Assembly: GCA_030704425.1 (NCBI GenBank)
Contig: JAPDHM010000001.1
Coordinates: 682,001 to 746,000 of the forward strand
Source: Rhodobacteraceae bacterium IMCC1909
GTDB taxonomy: Bacteria; Pseudomonadota; Alphaproteobacteria; Rhodobacterales; Rhodobacteraceae
DNA length: 64,000 nucleotides
Direction: 5' to 3'
Shown: piece after piece, positions 29,099 to 38,183 of the stretch
How positions within the stretch are numbered: position 1 is the first letter of the stretch
How the letters are laid out: each line of letters begins with the position of its first letter
Translations under genes and position numbers: made by a program
Notes under the pieces: model-generated
Told to the model about the DNA's origin: nothing
Database searches by the model: none
The model's input: the letters and a program-made list of their open reading frames with translations, nothing else

Positions 29099-29199
29099 AT
29101 TGGGCTTTTTCTAAATTAGATATATCGTTTAAAGATAAGAGACAGTAAGCTCCGATACCACTCAGCTATGGCTGCTGTCATATCAACACCTGTCGTCGT

Positions 29200-29375
29200 A
29201 TTAACAAGTGGCATCGCAGTTGCTGCTGATAGGCACTCAGTAAGAGCGGCGGTTCGATTGAGCTTGAAATTGTATCGTGAGTAGAAATGGCGTTCATTTA
29301 TGGCTGTACAATCAACCTAGCCCCATACCCAGCCTATTTGGCTCCTTAGGCAAGCCACAGTGGATGTCGCAACAT
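29200..29375 (-). mobile_element. IS6-derived miniature fragment
   Basis: The minus strand carries the tnp C-terminus and the module with CCCCATACCCAGCC that also occurs at 7.0, 40.0, 43.2 and 45.4 kb. Only part of the right end is left. The whole gap 29,099-29,527 holds no gene. Confidence 0.55.
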
Positions 29376-29527
29376 TCTCTTTTACATCAAAATAGATGTG
29401 ACATCCGCTACGCGCTCGCGCGTTGCTGCAAACTGGACTGGTTTATTCTAGTGCTCTTTTCTTTTCCTATCTGTCAATGAATGCCAGCTGCACTGGATAA
29501 AATTGATGAAAACAGACTTAAAAACCT

Positions 29528-30427
29528 CTAAGCCAACTCTTTTTTCATTTGATTAATAAGAGAGACTGAATAGACGACTAAAGCTAGCCAAATCATTGGG
29601 AAAGCAATCATACGCTCCCGTCCAAACGGCTCATCAAAAACAAATACTGCACATAAAAAGATCATAGTTGGTGCGATGTACTGTAATATCGCGATGGTAG
29701 TTAGGCGCAATCGTTTAGCACCATTTGCATAGAGCATTAGAGGAACTGCTGTTACTAAGCCGCAGCCTAGCAAGAGAAAGCCATCACCGAAGCTTAAAGT
29801 GAAAAAATGGCTCTCGTTGCGAATGGCATACCAAGTCGCTATCAAGAGAGCGAATGGTAATAATATCAGAGTTTCTAGTAAAAACCCTTGGTTTGGTCCG
29901 ATTGGCAATTTCTTCTTACAAAGAGCATAAAATCCCCAGCTCATAAATAGTCCGATGGCAACCCATGGCAGCTTTCCCGCAGCCCATGTTAAAACAACAA
30001 CCGCGGAAGTCGCCAAAGCAATGGCAACTATTTGCCATTTATTCGGTCGCTCACCCATAAACAAAGTTCCAAGAGCAATACTGAATAGTGGATTAATATA
30101 GTAACCTAAAGCGGCGTCTAAGGCATGACCAGAGCTGATCGCCCACACATAAATGCCCCAATTCACCGCTATGAGAGCCGCTGCAACCGCGCCCATTGAA
30201 ATTGCTTGAGAACTGGAAAATGCTGCTCGCAAATCAGACGTACGTCCCATAACTAGCAAAGCCAAACCAGCAATAGGGACAGACCAAATGACTCTATGAG
30301 CTACGATTTCCAATGCTGGAATATGATCCAACAGCTTCATATACAGCGGTAGAAATCCCCAAAGGACATAAGCTGAGACCGCAAATGCGAGGCCTGCAGG
30401 ACTATCATTGTCTTTTTGCAAACGCAT
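29528..30427 (-). CDS. rarD: RarD-type EamA transporter
   Basis: From the ATG at 30,427 this is 299 residues with ten predicted helices, opening GLAFAVSAYVLWGFLPLYMK and VAHRVIWSVP, which are hallmarks of the RarD subfamily. LNWGIYVWAI-like NWGIYVWAISSGHALDAALGY and the final MIWLALVVYS fit as well. Substrate unknown; the family was linked to chloramphenicol sensitivity. An upstream extension to 30,571 would add 48 residues not seen in RarD and is probably untranslated. Confidence 0.85.
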   Translation of the reverse strand: MRLQKDNDSPAGLAFAVSAYVLWGFLPLYMKLLDHIPALEIVAHRVIWSVPIAGLALLVMGRTSDLRAAFSSSQAISMGAVAAALIAVNWGIYVWAISSGHALDAALGYYINPLFSIALGTLFMGERPNKWQIVAIALATSAVVVLTWAAGKLPWVAIGLFMSWGFYALCKKKLPIGPNQGFLLETLILLPFALLIATWYAIRNESHFFTLSFGDGFLLLGCGLVTAVPLMLYANGAKRLRLTTIAILQYIAPTMIFLCAVFVFDEPFGRERMIAFPMIWLALVVYSVSLINQMKKELA

Positions 30428-30612
30428 GAAAATACCAGCGCAATAAAACGGATTGAAGGTCAAGTCGAAATTGTGAGTTATTGAAAAATATAAGCAAGTG
30501 GATAAGAAAAGGAATGGTGACACATAGGCTGGGTGCAACCTTTTTAATATTAATACTCTAGCAAAATCCATAGCGTTTGAATTGCATCTAAAAGCTTTGT
30601 ATTTGAAGTTAG

Positions 30613-31428
30613 CTAAACCCCAAAATTTTCTCGCGGCACCGTAAATCTACTGCCTTTGGCCGGAGGGTTTTCAGGCTGTCCGGCAAAGCATTGGGCTATT
30701 TTCATCCATTTTTTCGCAATTGCACCCTCGGATGCTAGCCTCGTGTCTTGAACATTACGAACTTGCGTGACTACTTCGGCAAACTCCGATGCTTTTCCCT
30801 TGATCGATGACGGTGATACGCTGTCACCCCATTCCCATATGTGCCCTGAGGGACTGATTAACCTAACATACGGAATATGGTCTGGAACTTTAAGGCCTCT
30901 ATTAGTGAAACTCCAACCAAACGTAGCGACTCCAAGATGGCAAATATTTTTTATTCTATCATGCGCGGTACGCTTTACTCCCAAAGCATCAAATATTTCT
31001 TGACCATGCGCCCATGTTTCCATTTGACGCGCGGTTATACTAGATTTGGCGCTCATTTCTGGTCCAAACCACTTGAGACGCATACTGGGGTCCGCATGAG
31101 CAAAAGCCACCCCCAATTTTCTGCTATTACCATACCACCGCTCAAACAAATTTTTCCCACTAAGCTCATTCAAAAAAGGATATTGGCTCTCTAAAAGTGA
31201 CATCCCTTGATCTAGATGAGATGAAACGTTTGAATAGATCTTTGCAAACTCATCTTCGTTTTGCAGTGACTTTAAAGCTGCCAAATCGAACATGTATAAA
31301 TGTCCAATCACGTCATTTACGGTCCACGATTTAAAAAGAGTTTTTTTAAAAAAGATACTTTCGAGTTGATCGCGCAACAAATTTGACAATTCGTCAACCT
31401 CGGCCAGGTAATCGTGAGCTTGTTGCAT
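30613..31428 (-). CDS. TIGR03084-type protein (maleylpyruvate-isomerase N-terminal fold)
   Basis: The 271-residue protein belongs to the DinB/mycothiol-maleylpyruvate-isomerase-like metal-binding group: WTVNDVIGHLYMFD carries the first His, and METWAHGQEIFDALG carries Glu and His ligands. The C-terminal part (IPYVRLISPSGHIWEWG) is the usual extension of TIGR03084. The biochemical role is unknown. It sits between two transporter genes on the same strand, with 185 bp to RarD. Confidence 0.75.
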   Translation of the reverse strand: MQQAHDYLAEVDELSNLLRDQLESIFFKKTLFKSWTVNDVIGHLYMFDLAALKSLQNEDEFAKIYSNVSSHLDQGMSLLESQYPFLNELSGKNLFERWYGNSRKLGVAFAHADPSMRLKWFGPEMSAKSSITARQMETWAHGQEIFDALGVKRTAHDRIKNICHLGVATFGWSFTNRGLKVPDHIPYVRLISPSGHIWEWGDSVSPSSIKGKASEFAEVVTQVRNVQDTRLASEGAIAKKWMKIAQCFAGQPENPPAKGSRFTVPRENFGV

Positions 31429-31536
31429 TGTTATTCCTAAACCGGTTCATTTGTATTTTACCAACACTAAAGATGTTTTGTTCAAAAATTTAAGAGGGAA
31501 TTTGTGGAATTTTTGAGTCAAAGTGGTCTAGTTGGC

Positions 31537-32733
31537 TTAATTATCGGCAATACGCAGTAAGATAACCAATAACAAACAACCCAGCGAACCAGTCAATCCA
31601 AGCGCTGGCACTACACCCAGGTTATCAGTGAACCATCCTAAAAAAACTGCGCCTAATGCCGTACCACCAATTGCAGCCATGGTCCAAAGGCTCATTACAC
31701 GCCCACGCAAACTGTCTTCCAGTTCCATTTGTATAGCACTTTGGAGCGATATCCCGGAAAGAGTCCCAGCAAATCCCAAGTAAGAAATAAAACCTAGCGT
31801 TAGAGACCACGAACCGCACAGACCAATGAGTGGAATAAATGCAAAACCAAAGAAAATACTTACAGGCACATACTTAGGCAATATCCCAGGAGGCTGACCA
31901 GAGGAACACGCTTTAACCATACCCGCTAATAGTGCGCCAAATCCAGCGCATGACGTCAGCAGCCCCAGCCCTGTTGCTCCACGTCCAAAGAAGCCATCCG
32001 CGATCACGGGCAGAATTTCGAGAACACTGCGCAGTAAAAAAGAAGACAATGCAGTTATTAAAAGGGCCCTTAAAATTAATGGGTTTTTAATTGAATATAA
32101 AATTCCTGAAGTGAGCGCTTTAATGAATGCCTCTTTTTGTGCATTCAAAGCCAATTCACGCCGTGGTCGCAGAAAGCTTAAAGCTACGAGAAATGGGGGG
32201 TAGCAAAGTATTTGAACGAAAAGTGAGGCCTGTATTCCATAAAACGCAATAATCCATCCTGCAATTGCTGGTCCTGTTAATCTTGCTAAATTAAAATTGA
32301 TAGCGCCTAGAGTCACAACTGAAGCGACTGAAGTACTGTCCACCAGGCGTGGTCCCAGCGACATTCGAACGGGGGAATGTGCTGAGACCACCGTTCCAGC
32401 ACACAGTGTTAAAAACAATAAATTAAGCTCGTTCAAAATCCCAAGAACGAAAAATGCATAAAAACTGATAGCGATCATAAACGATAGGAATTGAGTAAAG
32501 ATGGCAGCCTGCTTAACTCTTACTCGGTCCACAAGTACGCCAAAAAGTGGGCCGGCCAGTAACGACGGTATGAAGTTTGCAAATGCAACCATGCCAACAA
32601 AAGATGCCGATGCGGTCAAATCCCATGCGATCCAACCTATAGTGACCCTTTGCATCCAAACAGCGTTAGATGCAAAAATATTACCACAAATATATATCCG
32701 GAAATCTTTAAAGGTTAAGGCTGATAGGTTCAT
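31537..32733 (-). CDS. MFS transporter (MFS_3 type)
   Basis: The 398-residue protein has about twelve helices and resembles enterobactin-exporter-type MFS proteins. It has FRIYICGNIFASNAVWMQRV near the N-terminus, GPLFGVLVDRVRVKQAA as the loop 2-3 motif, and RGRVMSLWTMAAIGGTALGA near residue 340. Substrate unknown. It is followed by the TIGR03084 gene on the same strand. It begins close to the IS6 derivative at 32.85 kb. Confidence 0.82.
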   Translation of the reverse strand: MNLSALTFKDFRIYICGNIFASNAVWMQRVTIGWIAWDLTASASFVGMVAFANFIPSLLAGPLFGVLVDRVRVKQAAIFTQFLSFMIAISFYAFFVLGILNELNLLFLTLCAGTVVSAHSPVRMSLGPRLVDSTSVASVVTLGAINFNLARLTGPAIAGWIIAFYGIQASLFVQILCYPPFLVALSFLRPRRELALNAQKEAFIKALTSGILYSIKNPLILRALLITALSSFLLRSVLEILPVIADGFFGRGATGLGLLTSCAGFGALLAGMVKACSSGQPPGILPKYVPVSIFFGFAFIPLIGLCGSWSLTLGFISYLGFAGTLSGISLQSAIQMELEDSLRGRVMSLWTMAAIGGTALGAVFLGWFTDNLGVVPALGLTGSLGCLLLVILLRIADN

Positions 32734-32844
32734 GCTCGAGAGCTAATGGATCGATTGAACCGTTACAATATGATATTGGTCCAGCCTATGTGAACGCTAC
32801 GGGCGTTTAACTCTATCGCCTATGTCAGCACTATACGCGTCTAA

Positions 32845-33269
32845 GGTGCTGTCAAACACACCTAACTTGAGACGGGCAGGGCGGTTTCGTAGCCTCTCCG
32901 TATGACAAAACACTCCCCATTAAGGTACTTTAAAACGAGCCCAGAGATCATCCGCTTGGCGGTGATGCTTTATGTTCGGTTTCCGCTCTCACTCCGTAAT
33001 GTGGAAGATCTTTTGCACGAACGAGGCATTGAGATCAGCCATGAAACAGTTCGGTTTTGGTGGAACAGATTTGGACCGATGTTTGCAAAAGTTCGCTGCC
33101 GCCCACTTTTCAGTCCACAACCATTTCAATAAAGAACGCCAGCTCTACTCACGCTTCAATTTTAAGCTGAACCGCGCTGCCGCTCTCTCTGAGTGGCGCC
33201 AATTATTGAGCGTATAGGTTCCGGCTGTACCTGCGATCTGATGCGAATTCTTAGCTGTCTGTCTGCACC
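32845..33269 (+). mobile_element. IS6-family internal-deletion derivative with both ends
   Basis: Terminal inverted repeats are visible: GGTGCTGTC at the left and the complement of GTCTGCACC at the right. The 425-bp element keeps tnp codons 1-62 (start 32,902, ending NRFGPMFAK). These are fused out of frame to the C-terminal part, which reads LQKFAAAHFSVHNHFNKERQ and then KLNRAAALSEWRQLLS. The junction lies in TTTGCAAAAG, a word occurring at both deletion edges of the family, so it arose by short-repeat deletion of the DDE core. It cannot transpose by itself but could be mobilised by an intact IS6 relative. Confidence 0.8.
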
Positions 33270-33406
33270 ATGGGCTATCCACAGTTAAATAATTGTGCCC
33301 CCAGAGCGTCCCTAGGAATTTTTGGACATAAAAAACACGGCTAATCACGGGCTATCTTAGAAGTTTCCATAAAAAAACACCCCGCGAAATTCGCTAAGGT
33401 ATTGTT

Positions 33407-33431
33407 TTAAATGGCTCCGGCGGTAGGGATC
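33407..33431. other. attR-like core, partial tRNA-Asn 3' end
   Basis: These 25 bases are identical to 51,424-51,448 and reproduce the last 20 nucleotides of tRNA-Asn including CCA, plus five bases beyond it. Identity stops on both sides. No rest of a tRNA is present, as expected for the distal attachment site of an island. Confidence 0.88.
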
Positions 33432-33489
33432 ATTTATTATTTATTTATTATTTAAATACAATACTTAAGGGTAGGGCGCTTGTATTTTT

Positions 33490-33520
33490 GTGTACCGAAA
33501 GTGTACCTGATTTGTGTACC
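33490..33520 (+). repeat. integrase arm-type boxes (distal side)
   Basis: Three direct TGTACC words start at 33,491, 33,502 and 33,515, each preceded by G. The spacing (11, 13) and the linking bases (GATTT between boxes two and three) match the set at 51,345-51,374. Their position just inside the island makes them likely accessory binding sites of the integrase; that role is inferred. Confidence 0.7.
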
Positions 33521-33564
33521 GATATTGAACGCTGTGGCTGAAAAATTATTTCTGGTGCGCCGCT

Positions 33565-34179
33565 TTATTTCCAGTTAACATGATACATGGCTTCGTTTCT
33601 TCTCATAAATGGTAGAGTGAACGGGCCGTTATAGGTCGCCATCATCGGATCACCAATTGTGAGTACATTATCTTTCCTCAGGGCTTCAAATAGACGGGCA
33701 GAGTGCTTGATATAGTTTTGATCAGTGGAGCGCCCTGAATATTTAGTGACGGCGTAAAAACCACCCTTGACGGTAATCAGTTCTACATCGTCTCTATCTG
33801 GCAACGGAGCTGATTGTTTGGTGAAACTTTTGGGCAAGAAAAAAATCATAGATGCGCCATTACTATCTTTTGACTGTATCACGGGAACAGTCATAGCAAT
33901 CTTTGACGAACTTTTGTTAGAACCGGCGATATAGCTAAATAGCTTTCTAAATGCGCCATTTTGGCTTTTTGACTGGGTAGTTTTCACTGCGAGCCGGTCG
34001 TCATACTGCCGTATTTCATAAACATCCGTAGATTTGATTAGTTTGTATTCAGGTTCTTCATATGCCATGGCGTTACCCGTCGAGAGAAAGAATATCGTTA
34101 GTGTTGCACTTATAAAGTTATAGATAGGTGTTCTTAGTAGTATGTTCACACTTTTGCCCTTCGTCCTTTTATATTCCAA
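33565..34179 (-). CDS. SOUL-family haem-binding protein, exported
   Basis: The 204-residue protein has an N-terminal hydrophobic segment (FISATLTIFFLSTGNAMA) that looks like a signal peptide, then a SOUL domain: EEPEYKLIKSTDVYEIRQYD, GAFRKLFSYIAG, KIAMTVPVI and the C-terminal RRNEAMYHVNWK. SOUL/HBP proteins bind haem or tetrapyrroles. It is the first gene inside the left end of the island. Its presence with flavin photoreceptors in the same island fits a role in light or tetrapyrrole stress, but this is only an inference. Confidence 0.83.
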   Translation of the reverse strand: MEYKRTKGKSVNILLRTPIYNFISATLTIFFLSTGNAMAYEEPEYKLIKSTDVYEIRQYDDRLAVKTTQSKSQNGAFRKLFSYIAGSNKSSSKIAMTVPVIQSKDSNGASMIFFLPKSFTKQSAPLPDRDDVELITVKGGFYAVTKYSGRSTDQNYIKHSARLFEALRKDNVLTIGDPMMATYNGPFTLPFMRRNEAMYHVNWK

Positions 34180-34216
34180 CTAACTTTATCGTTTTCTATC
34201 CATACCAGCGCATTTT

Positions 34217-34504
34217 CTACCTGTCCAAGACGAGCTGTGAGCATTTGTGCTGTTTGCGTCTTTTTTCCGCTTCTTTTGCCTTTGATAGCCACTCAGTCCC
34301 TTCAGGATCTTCTTTGTACAAAGCAGCGGCAATACTTTCTAAAGCACGGTAGGATTTACATTTTGTAGAATTATCACGTTCGGCCTGTTGAGCTACAAAA
34401 TATTTAGGTACCAGAACATAAATCAAACCTCCCAACACAGTCATTAAAAGTAAGGAACATACAATGATTATGATTTTTCTATGTTGCCGCATCGTTCCTA
34501 ACAA
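34217..34504 (-). CDS. small single-pass membrane protein, unknown
   Basis: The 95-residue protein (or 91 from the second ATG) has one membrane helix (IIIIVCSLLLMTVLGGLIYVLV) followed by a charged soluble tail with two Cys and the stretch ALESIAAALYKEDPEGTEWL. No family is recognised. It is read in the same direction as the SOUL gene, 37 bp upstream of it, so the two may be one transcript. Confidence 0.5.
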   Translation of the reverse strand: MLGTMRQHRKIIIIVCSLLLMTVLGGLIYVLVPKYFVAQQAERDNSTKCKSYRALESIAAALYKEDPEGTEWLSKAKEAEKRRKQHKCSQLVLDR

Positions 34505-34775
34505 TCGATGACTCCAGTTTATGCTGTTTTAAGGTTAACCGAGAAATTCCATCAAGCCCAGCGCCCCAAGACTAATACCCTTGCTTGCTTGGGATAACAC
34601 TTCTGTGGTTTGCGGTATGATCGTGGGTGGAGTGCTAATGTTGGTACGACAAATCTCTGTTTGTCCTAGTAATGGGAAAGTGCTAAATCTTTACACTATT
34701 AGTCTCAAATGCTGAACTAAGCTAATTGGATCACACATGTGGTCGAAAGCTAAATGATCGAAGGTGCCGCTGCAA

Positions 34776-35240
34776 ATGTTTTCCAAACCAACGACCGAAG
34801 ACCTTACACCTGCAAGCAGTTTCTCCAAGGAACCTAGGCAACGTCGATCACTTTTGCATGATGGCATAGTTATCCAAGGCGATTGGCAAAGTGACGGTAC
34901 GGTAGAGTTTGGTGGGAGGATTACAGGCGATTTAACTGTAGATGTACTCGTAGTGACAGGTACAGGCAATGTGGATGGCAACGTGCGAGCAAGGTCTGTC
35001 ACAGTAGAAGGCTATTTGAACGGCACTATAGCTGCTGTGGAAGTGCGGCTTGGTTCAACAGCTGTTGTTAGAGGTGAAGTGGTTGCAGAAAAAATACGAA
35101 TAGATTTTGGAGCAAATGTTGAAGGTCGTTTATTAGCTACTGGTAAACCAGCAACTGGTGGCGTTCTGACCCAAGATAAAGCCTCTGATGTGGACACTGA
35201 AATTAACGAGAGTTTACCATCAACCCCAAGGTTGCTTTAA
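34776..35240 (+). CDS. bactofilin
   Basis: From the ATG at 34,776 this is a 154-residue protein with a short disordered N-terminus, a bactofilin beta-helix (about 30-125; repeats such as [49 protein letters not shown]) and a disordered tail. Bactofilins polymerise into cytoskeletal filaments near the membrane and can organise cell-wall enzymes. A GTG at 34,764 is a less likely start. The last 21 bp overlap the 3' end of htpX on the other strand. Confidence 0.85.
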   Translation: MFSKPTTEDLTPASSFSKEPRQRRSLLHDGIVIQGDWQSDGTVEFGGRITGDLTVDVLVVTGTGNVDGNVRARSVTVEGYLNGTIAAVEVRLGSTAVVRGEVVAEKIRIDFGANVEGRLLATGKPATGGVLTQDKASDVDTEINESLPSTPRLL

Positions 35241-36122
35241 ACGGCCTCTACGTCTTGTCTTTGGTGCAGAAGATTGACGGATCGGTTGAACAGGTTCCAC
35301 TTTCCCAATCATGGCTTCCAAAGCGGCAACTCGGTTTGCAGTACTGGGATGCGTTGAGAATAGCTTATCATGCGCGTGAGCATGGAGAGGGTTAATGATA
35401 AACATATGTGCTGTTGCCGGGTTTTTTTCCGCCCGGTGATTGTCGATTTTGGAAGCGAAACCCTGAATGGACTTGAGTGCGGATGCTAGCCACAAAGGAT
35501 TGCCGCAAATCTCAGCACCAACTCTGTCAGCGACATATTCCCTACTGCGGCTTATAGCCATTTGGATCAACGAAGCAGCCAATGGAGCTAGGATCATCAT
35601 TGCTATCAGGCCAATGAAGCCCATATTATTGTTTCTGCGCCCACCAAAGAATATTGCAAAGTTAGCCAACATAGAAATTGCACCGGCAAAAGTTGCTGCT
35701 ACAACCATGATAGTGGTATCTCTGTTCTTAATATGGGCTAGTTCATGGGCCATTACAGCTGCTATTTCGTTCTGATTTAGCCTTTTTAAAAGTCCTGTAG
35801 TTGCAGCGACTGCGGCGTTTTCAGGGTTACGGCCAGTTGCAAACGCATTAGGCTGGTCGCTTTGTATCTCGTAAACCTTCGGCATTGGTAGCTGCGCATT
35901 GAGCGATAGATTGGCTACCATTTCATATAGAGGATGCTCTTGGGGAACCTTCTTAGCTCCGTACATCCGAAGAACCATCTTGTCTGAATTGTACCAAGCG
36001 AACAGATTCATCACCATGGCCAGTATGATAGCTATTAGGAGACCCTCAAAGCCGCCGAGCATAATACCTGCAAAGCCGAACAAGGCAGTCATAGCAGCCA
36101 TAAGCATTGCGGTTTTTATCAT
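35220..36122 (-). CDS. htpX: HtpX-type membrane zinc metalloprotease (M48)
   Basis: The 300-residue protein has two N-terminal membrane helices, the zinc motif HELAH at about residues 130-134 ([16 protein letters not shown]), two more hydrophobic segments, and the third ligand Glu in [11 protein letters not shown]. HtpX degrades misfolded membrane proteins under envelope stress. Length and motifs are normal and the protein seems functional. Its tail overlaps the bactofilin gene convergently. HtpX is usually a core gene, so finding it on an island suggests an extra copy. Confidence 0.9.
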   Translation of the reverse strand: MIKTAMLMAAMTALFGFAGIMLGGFEGLLIAIILAMVMNLFAWYNSDKMVLRMYGAKKVPQEHPLYEMVANLSLNAQLPMPKVYEIQSDQPNAFATGRNPENAAVAATTGLLKRLNQNEIAAVMAHELAHIKNRDTTIMVVAATFAGAISMLANFAIFFGGRRNNNMGFIGLIAMMILAPLAASLIQMAISRSREYVADRVGAEICGNPLWLASALKSIQGFASKIDNHRAEKNPATAHMFIINPLHAHAHDKLFSTHPSTANRVAALEAMIGKVEPVQPIRQSSAPKTRRRGRLKQPWG

Positions 36123-36274
36123 GATGGGGCCTTTAATCGGGTCACCTGGTTAGCAAATATATAATTTAACTGAGTATTCAATGATAGAGTTTGGTTTAAA
36201 TGATTTCGCTTGTTTCTCAAACTCCGTGACTTAACTGAATGATAATTAAGTGATAGGTAAAGCGAGGAAATTAG

Positions 36275-36651
36275 ATGAGACTGATAGTTTGCCTAATAAT
36301 GGTTCTGCCTCTGCACCAAGATGGCGTTTCTATAAGTCTAATCGTTGATAAGATAATTCAAACAGGTTCGGACGAGAGCAGTATCGCAAACTCTATAATT
36401 GACTACAACAGCTTCGAAGAATGGCTTGAAGACTTCAAAATCGATGTGATAGAATCGAAGCAGGAGTATCGCCGTTCTTAGAGTTCATGGATACTTCAAA
36501 TCTGCAAAATGCCTATGAATCTGGGAAAGATCCGAAAAACATTGTATATCACTTTGCCAAGGATTTTGATCCAATGAACATCTCCTGATGAAGCAATGAT
36601 ATTAAATCCGATCTACAACAATCTTTTTCGAGAAATCGGTTTACCAAATTA
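36275..36651 (+). pseudogene. possible broken small gene
   Basis: A 68-residue frame (36,275-36,481; MRLIVCLIMVLPLHQDG, later NSFEEWLEDFKIDVIES) has a weak GCGAGG box upstream. It is followed by a 33-codon frame (MDTSNLQNAYESGKDPKN, 36,487-36,588) and by a short piece with LNPIYNNLFREIGLPN and a stop at 36,651. The pieces look like remnants of one or two genes broken by stops and frame changes, but I recognise no family. Confidence 0.25.
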
Positions 36652-36699
36652 ATTGATTATTTCTCTTGAGCTAACATCGGCTTCTCCGAAACGTGCTGT

Positions 36700-36860
36700 A
36701 GCGCCTTAAGCGCCAGAGTGGCCTCAGCCCGCAAACGGCATTACAGCAAGGCGGATAATCTCTGGGCTTGTTTTAGAGCAGTGTAATGGGGAATGTTTTG
36801 TCGTTTGCCGACGCGATAAACTCTCTTACCCGCTTCAACCGAGTTTAATCTGACAGTTAC
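36700..36860 (-). mobile_element. IS6-derived miniature, left end plus module
   Basis: The minus strand has the left end (complement of GAGTTTAATCTGACAG at about 36,842-36,857), the altered tnp start region, and then the CGCCTTAAGCGCCAGAGTGG module shared with copies at 40.0, 43.2 and 45.4 kb. No coding capacity remains. Confidence 0.6.
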
Positions 36861-36897
36861 AAGCGGTGGTTTTACCAACGTTCGATATTTTTTTTGG

Positions 36898-37449
36898 TTA
36901 TCTAAATACTGGTCCATGCGCCCATAGTGTAAGCGAATAGCGGACCCCGCTTTGTACTGGGGCCACCTGATGCAATGTAAAACTAGGAAAGATACTTACA
37001 CAGCCTTGGCCGCGGTTAGCAGATAGTATTTGTGCGCTTGGCATAACCTCAAGGTCACCTCCTTCATAAGAATCTGGCTCGCTGAGCTGTACGACGAGTG
37101 TAAGCTTACGCTTGCGCGCCAAAATGCCTTCGCCAACGTCAGAATGCCACGCAAAGTGACCATTATCAGACGCATCATATCTTGCTACCTGCGGGCTTTC
37201 AGCGAATTCGCGAAGATCAAAATCAAATTGATCAATATTGGAAGTACGGATGATTTCAATCAACCGATCCATGACCCAGCCAAGCCCATCGACCTCATCA
37301 AGCCATACCAAACTTGCAGTCCGCAGTGCAGGGTTTCTTTTTTTCTGCACAAGCATAGCATTTTTGAACGGTACTGCGGTTATAGCCGCTATGATCCTGT
37401 CACATTCAGCCGCACTAAATGCCTCTGGCTTGGAATAGAGAAGTTTAAT
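36898..37449 (-). CDS. 2OG-Fe(II) oxygenase with an apparent ATT start
   Basis: The protein is a small prolyl-hydroxylase-like dioxygenase. The iron ligands are His and Asp in FAWHSDVG and His in FTLHQVAPV, and the 2-oxoglutarate Arg is in GVRYSLTLW. The frame is open all the way from the stop of the upstream cytidylyltransferase gene, which is in the same frame. Family-like sequence (LYSKPEAFSAAECDRII) lies upstream of the first ATG (37,356), and no ATG, GTG or TTG is available there. An ATT at 37,449 lies exactly six bases behind AGGAG, so I take it as the start, giving 183 residues. It may be a rare start or a mutated ATG. Confidence 0.7.
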   Translation of the reverse strand: MKLLYSKPEAFSAAECDRIIAAITAVPFKNAMLVQKKRNPALRTASLVWLDEVDGLGWVMDRLIEIIRTSNIDQFDFDLREFAESPQVARYDASDNGHFAWHSDVGEGILARKRKLTLVVQLSEPDSYEGGDLEVMPSAQILSANRGQGCVSIFPSFTLHQVAPVQSGVRYSLTLWAHGPVFR

Positions 37450-37512
37450 TTCACGCTCCTGTGTGCTTGTTGGAAAGAACCATGTTAATAAGGGGGCAAT
37501 TTCAAGCGACCC

Positions 37513-37944
37513 TCAATGTAGTTCAGCGCAGACATTGTGTTGCTCCAGCACCATCTCTTTGATTTTTGTGGATGACGTACGTGGGTTATAGCGCACCTGT
37601 ACTATTTCTTTCCCCATCTCTTTCAGGTAGCCGGAAACATCCAGATTGTGGGAATTACTCCCCCAATCTTCACCTATCACAAAGATATCTGCTCCCACCG
37701 CTTTGCATCCGGAGACATATTCTAACGTGTGATACGGGCGTACAATGTCAACACAGCTAAGCGCTTCTAGCATCTCAACCCTCTGCTCTAATGGAATAAT
37801 CGGTGTGTTTGGCTTGTACTGGTTCACTACATCATCAGAGGCTACGCCAACTGCCAAAATATCGCCTAAAGATTTACAGTGGTTCAACAAGGCCAAATGA
37901 CCGACGTGAAGCAGGTCGAAAGTACCAACGGTATAGACAATCAT
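37513..37944 (-). CDS. cytidylyltransferase of the TagD/glycerol-3-phosphate type
   Basis: From the ATG at 37,944 this is a 143-residue nucleotidyltransferase: VYTVGTFDLLHVGHLALL with the GxFDxxHxGH signature, and the ISSTxIK equivalent RTSSTKIKEM. It activates a phosphorylated small alcohol with CTP. Divergently upstream lies a CDP-alcohol phosphatidyltransferase gene that could use its product. Downstream is the 2OG oxygenase with a 63-bp gap. Together they look like a lipid or surface-polymer headgroup module; substrate identity is unknown. Confidence 0.85.
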   Translation of the reverse strand: MIVYTVGTFDLLHVGHLALLNHCKSLGDILAVGVASDDVVNQYKPNTPIIPLEQRVEMLEALSCVDIVRPYHTLEYVSGCKAVGADIFVIGEDWGSNSHNLDVSGYLKEMGKEIVQVRYNPRTSSTKIKEMVLEQHNVCAELH

Positions 37945-38183
37945 TTTCGGTTTATCCTTTTCCACACCTGGCTTCGATGATAACGAACAAGAACAGAGTC
38001 TTCTCGTGCGTACAGTTAGTAAATTATTCAGAAACAATTGCGTTGATATGTCTCCACACGCTCAGGCGTATGGAGTAGCTTAAAGTTTTGAAACCATAAG
38101 TTTCAAATGCACTACGAATGGAAATAGAGCTTGCCTGTCGAGTTTTGACGAGCAGCCAGTTTTCTTAACCCAAAGGATGTCAC

